A stretch of 8,667 bases of DNA from Paracoccaceae bacterium (lineage in GTDB: Bacteria; Pseudomonadota; Alphaproteobacteria; Rhodobacterales; Rhodobacteraceae), in NCBI GenBank assembly GCA_009922885.1, contig RFUP01000078.1, positions 1 through 8,667 of the forward strand. The letters run 5' to 3'. Below the pieces are notes generated by a model. It did not search any database, was not told the DNA's origin, and worked only from the letters and a program-made list of their open reading frames with translations. Below are positions 6,104-8,667 of this stretch, one piece after another (position 1 is the stretch's first letter; each line of letters begins with the position of its first letter). The position numbers were made by a program, and so were the translations under genes.

Positions 6104-8667
6104 ATGTTACAGAAATCTTGCGAAAAGTGTCCTTCTGCGAGCGCAAACAGTCTTGCGCTGCGATGCGGCGGCGCCGCAAACGAGATGGGCAAGAAGACCG
6201 TCGCAGTCTTCGCCGAGGAAGACAAACTCGGCCTCCATCGCTTCAAAGCAGATGAAGCCTACCGTATCGGCGAAGGTATGGGCCCTGTGCAGGCTTATCT
6301 CTCGATCCCTGAAATCATCCGAGTGGCCAAGCTCTCGGGCGCGGATGCGATCCACCCCGGCTATGGCCTCCTGTCGGAGAACCCCGATTTCGTTGACGCC
6401 TGCGAAGCTGCGGGCATCACCTTCATCGGCCCGAAAGCCGCCACCATGCGCGCCTTGGGCGACAAGGCCTCGGCCCGCAAGGTCGCCATCGCCGCCGGCG
6501 TGCCGGTCATTCCGGCGACCGAGGTCTTGGGCGATGATATGGACGCCATCCGCAAGGAAGCGGCCGAGATCGGCTATCCCCTGATGCTCAAGGCCTCGTG
6601 GGGCGGCGGTGGCCGCGGCATGCGCCCGATCAATTCCGAAAAGGAACTGGCCGAGAAGGTCATGGAAGGTCGCCGCGAAGCCGAAGCCGCCTTCGGCAAT
6701 GGCGAGGGCTACCTCGAAAAGATGATCACTCGTGCGCGCCACGTCGAAGTGCAGATCCTTGGCGACAAATACGGCGAGATCTACCACCTCTGGGAACGCG
6801 ATTGCTCTGTCCAGCGCCGCAACCAGAAAGTCGTCGAACGCGCCCCTGCCCCCTATCTCTCGCAAGAACAGCGCGAGGAAATCTGCGAGTTGGGCCGCCG
6901 CATCTGCGCCCATGTGAATTACGAATGCGCAGGCACCGTCGAATTCCTGATGGATATGAATGACGGCAAGTTCTACTTCATCGAAGTGAACCCCCGCGTG
7001 CAGGTGGAGCACACCGTCACGGAAGCCGTGACCGGCATTGACATCGTTCAGGCGCAAATCCTCGTGGCGGAAGGCAAATCGCTTGCCGATGCCACAGGCA
7101 AGAAAGCGCAATCCGAGGTCACGCTGCACGGCCATGCCCTGCAAACCCGGATCACCACGGAAGATCCGCAGAACAACTTCATCCCCGACTATGGCCGCAT
7201 CACCGCCTATCGCGGTGCCACCGGCAATGGTATCCGCCTCGATGGCGGCACCGCCTATTCAGGCGCGGTCATCACCCGCTACTACGATTCGCTTCTGGAA
7301 AAAGTCACGGCTTGGGCCCCGACCCCCGAGCAGGCGATCCACCGGATGGACCGCGCTTTGCGTGAATTCCGCATTCGGGGTGTGTCGACGAATATCGACT
7401 TCGTGATCAACCTCCTGAAGCACCCGATCTTCCTGTCGAACGAATACACCACCAAGTTCATCGACACGACGCCCGACCTCTTCCAGTTCAACCGCCGCCG
7501 CGACCGGGGCACCAAGGTGCTCACCTATATCGCGGATATCACCGTGAACGGGCATCCGGAAACCGCAGGCCGCGCGAAGCCTCCGGCGGAGGTGAAAGCC
7601 CCGAAAGCGCCGAAGGTGAGCCTTGAAGCCCCGAAACCCGGCACCCGCAATCTCCTCGAAGAGAAGGGCGCGAAGGCTGTGGCGGACTGGATGCTGGCCC
7701 AAAAGCGCCTGCTTCTGACAGACACCACTATGCGCGACGGCCACCAGTCGCTTTTGGCCACCCGCATGCGCTCGATCGACATGATCAAAGTGGCACCCGC
7801 CTATGCCCAGATGCTGCCCGAACTGTTCTCGGTCGAGTGCTGGGGTGGCGCGACCTTCGACGTGGCTTACCGCTTCTTGCAGGAATGCCCGTGGCAACGC
7901 CTGCGCGATCTCCGCACCGCGATGCCGAACCTCCTGACGCAGATGCTCCTGCGCGCCTCGAACGGCGTGGGCTACACCAACTACCCCGACAACGTGGTGC
8001 AGGCCTTCGTGAAGCAGGCCGCCGAAACCGGCGTCGATGTGTTCCGCGTGTTCGACAGCCTGAACTGGGTCGAGAACATGCGCGTGGCGATGGATGCCGT
8101 CGTGGAAAGCGGCAAGATTTGCGAAGCCGCGATCTGCTACACGGGCGATATCCTCGATCCGAACCGCGCCAAGTATGACCTGAAATACTACGTGGGAATG
8201 GCGAAAGAACTCGAAGCCGCAGGCGCGCATGTGCTCGGGCTGAAAGACATGGCGGGCCTCTTGAAGCCCGCCGCCGCCCGCGTGCTGGTGAAAGCGCTGA
8301 AAGACGAGCTGTCGATCCCCGTGCACTTCCACACCCACGATACTTCCGGCGTGGCCGGTGCCACGATCCTCGCCGCCGCAGATGCGGGCGTCGATGCCGT
8401 GGATGCCGCGATGGACGCTTTCTCGGGCGGCACCTCGCAGCCCTGCTTGGGCTCCATCGTTGAAAGCCTCCGTCACACCGAGCGCGATACGGGCCTCGAC
8501 ATCGGCAGCATTCGCGAATTGTCCGGTTACTGGGAACATGTGCGCGCCCAATACGCGGCCTTTGAATCAGGCCTCGCCGCACCCGCCTCGGAAGTCTACC
8601 TGCACGAAATGCCCGGAGGCCAGTTCACCAACCTCAAAGCGCAGGCCCGCTCGATGGGGCTGGAAGA
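6104..8667 (+). CDS. pyc: Pyruvate carboxylase (biotin-dependent), 3' end cut
   Basis: 854 codons of an expected ~1145. Pyruvate carboxylase makes oxaloacetate from pyruvate, bicarbonate and ATP and is the main anaplerotic step in the cytoplasm. Numbering from ATG 6104: ATP-grasp biotin carboxylase with KASWGGGGRGMR (163-174), ERDCSVQRRNQK (231-242) and the active-site run EVNPRVQVEH (294-303); RITAYR and REFRIRGVSTN blocks; an Ala/Pro/Lys linker (about 485-515); the carboxyltransferase domain with DTTMRDGHQS (540-549), the lysine to be carbamylated in GLKDMAG (K714) and metal-binding HTH (H743, H745). The end of the carboxyltransferase domain and the biotin carrier domain lie outside. The start is doubtful. 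From M28 (6185) the sequence matches the family well, but residues 9-23 do not show the usual ILIANRGEIAIRVMR-type wording although spacing is ungapped. ATG 6104 is the only ATG upstream in frame (stop at 6068-6070) and has no good ribosome site; 6185 would drop the first strand and helix of the biotin carboxylase domain. Confidence 0.95.
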   Translation, partial: MLQKSCEKCPSASANSLALRCGGAANEMGKKTVAVFAEEDKLGLHRFKADEAYRIGEGMGPVQAYLSIPEIIRVAKLSGADAIHPGYGLLSENPDFVDACEAAGITFIGPKAATMRALGDKASARKVAIAAGVPVIPATEVLGDDMDAIRKEAAEIGYPLMLKASWGGGGRGMRPINSEKELAEKVMEGRREAEAAFGNGEGYLEKMITRARHVEVQILGDKYGEIYHLWERDCSVQRRNQKVVERAPAPYLSQEQREEICELGRRICAHVNYECAGTVEFLMDMNDGKFYFIEVNPRVQVEHTVTEAVTGIDIVQAQILVAEGKSLADATGKKAQSEVTLHGHALQTRITTEDPQNNFIPDYGRITAYRGATGNGIRLDGGTAYSGAVITRYYDSLLEKVTAWAPTPEQAIHRMDRALREFRIRGVSTNIDFVINLLKHPIFLSNEYTTKFIDTTPDLFQFNRRRDRGTKVLTYIADITVNGHPETAGRAKPPAEVKAPKAPKVSLEAPKPGTRNLLEEKGAKAVADWMLAQKRLLLTDTTMRDGHQSLLATRMRSIDMIKVAPAYAQMLPELFSVECWGGATFDVAYRFLQECPWQRLRDLRTAMPNLLTQMLLRASNGVGYTNYPDNVVQAFVKQAAETGVDVFRVFDSLNWVENMRVAMDAVVESGKICEAAICYTGDILDPNRAKYDLKYYVGMAKELEAAGAHVLGLKDMAGLLKPAAARVLVKALKDELSIPVHFHTHDTSGVAGATILAAADAGVDAVDAAMDAFSGGTSQPCLGSIVESLRHTERDTGLDIGSIRELSGYWEHVRAQYAAFESGLAAPASEVYLHEMPGGQFTNLKAQARSMGLE

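Noticed and set aside
6010..6584. Two plus-strand frames (6010-6255 and 6093-6584) that might be small genes ahead of pyc
   Set aside because: Both run into the pyc coding region in the wrong frame and become Arg/Ser/Pro-rich there. I use them only as a hint that the pyc start may contain frame changes.
6107..7144. 345-codon minus-strand open frame opposite the start of pyc
   Set aside because: Antisense to the conserved biotin carboxylase motifs; shadow frame.
7259..8551. 430-codon open frame on the minus strand
   Set aside because: It lies wholly antisense to the conserved pyruvate carboxylase coding sequence, has a His/Arg/Gly-rich composition typical of high-GC shadow frames, and shows no recognisable domain.

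Overview
The window looks like chromosomal DNA from an alphaproteobacterium, most likely Rhodobacterales/Rhodobacteraceae. This rests on the high-GC codon use, the BamB and YfgM-like protein sequences and their order, and a pyruvate carboxylase whose wording matches that group. The assignment is by recall of protein families, not by search. There are five protein-coding genes (two cut by the window edges), a divergent regulatory region and one very clear intrinsic terminator. I see no rRNA, tRNA, CRISPR array or insertion sequence.

Layout. Positions 1-1048 (minus strand) hold the end of an envelope-assembly operon: a YfgM-like single-pass membrane protein (GTG start at 1048) followed by the N-terminal part of the outer-membrane assembly lipoprotein BamB, which runs off the left edge. 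The same yfgM-bamB order is known from Escherichia coli, where der follows. Positions 1049-1275 form a divergent intergenic region with a candidate plus-strand promoter and several perfect inverted repeats, three of them overlapping and spaced about one helical turn apart. Positions 1276-5927 (plus strand) hold a two-gene RND efflux operon: a periplasmic adaptor and an unusually long inner-membrane permease. Their stop and start codons share one base, and a hairpin-plus-U-tract terminator follows at 5932-5964. From about 6104 to the right edge lies most of a pyruvate carboxylase gene: the biotin carboxylase domain and most of the carboxyltransferase domain. The biotin carrier domain is beyond the window.

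How they work together. The adaptor and permease should form a tripartite pump with a TolC-type channel encoded elsewhere. No regulator gene lies beside the pump, so whatever binds the dyads in front of it is probably encoded elsewhere. BamB and the YfgM-like protein serve outer-membrane protein assembly and periplasmic handling of secreted proteins. Pyruvate carboxylase replenishes oxaloacetate and is an independent unit behind the terminator.

Points worth a second look. (a) The permease lacks two of the classical AcrB proton-relay residues and carries two extra hydrophobic segments between TM6 and TM7. (b) The first ~23 codons of pyruvate carboxylase do not encode the normally invariant ANRGEIA-type motif, although the length is conserved without gaps, which suggests compensating indels, a sequence error or a damaged start. 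(c) The pump promoter region has a dense array of overlapping dyads. I found no convincing evidence of a wholly new multi-gene system.
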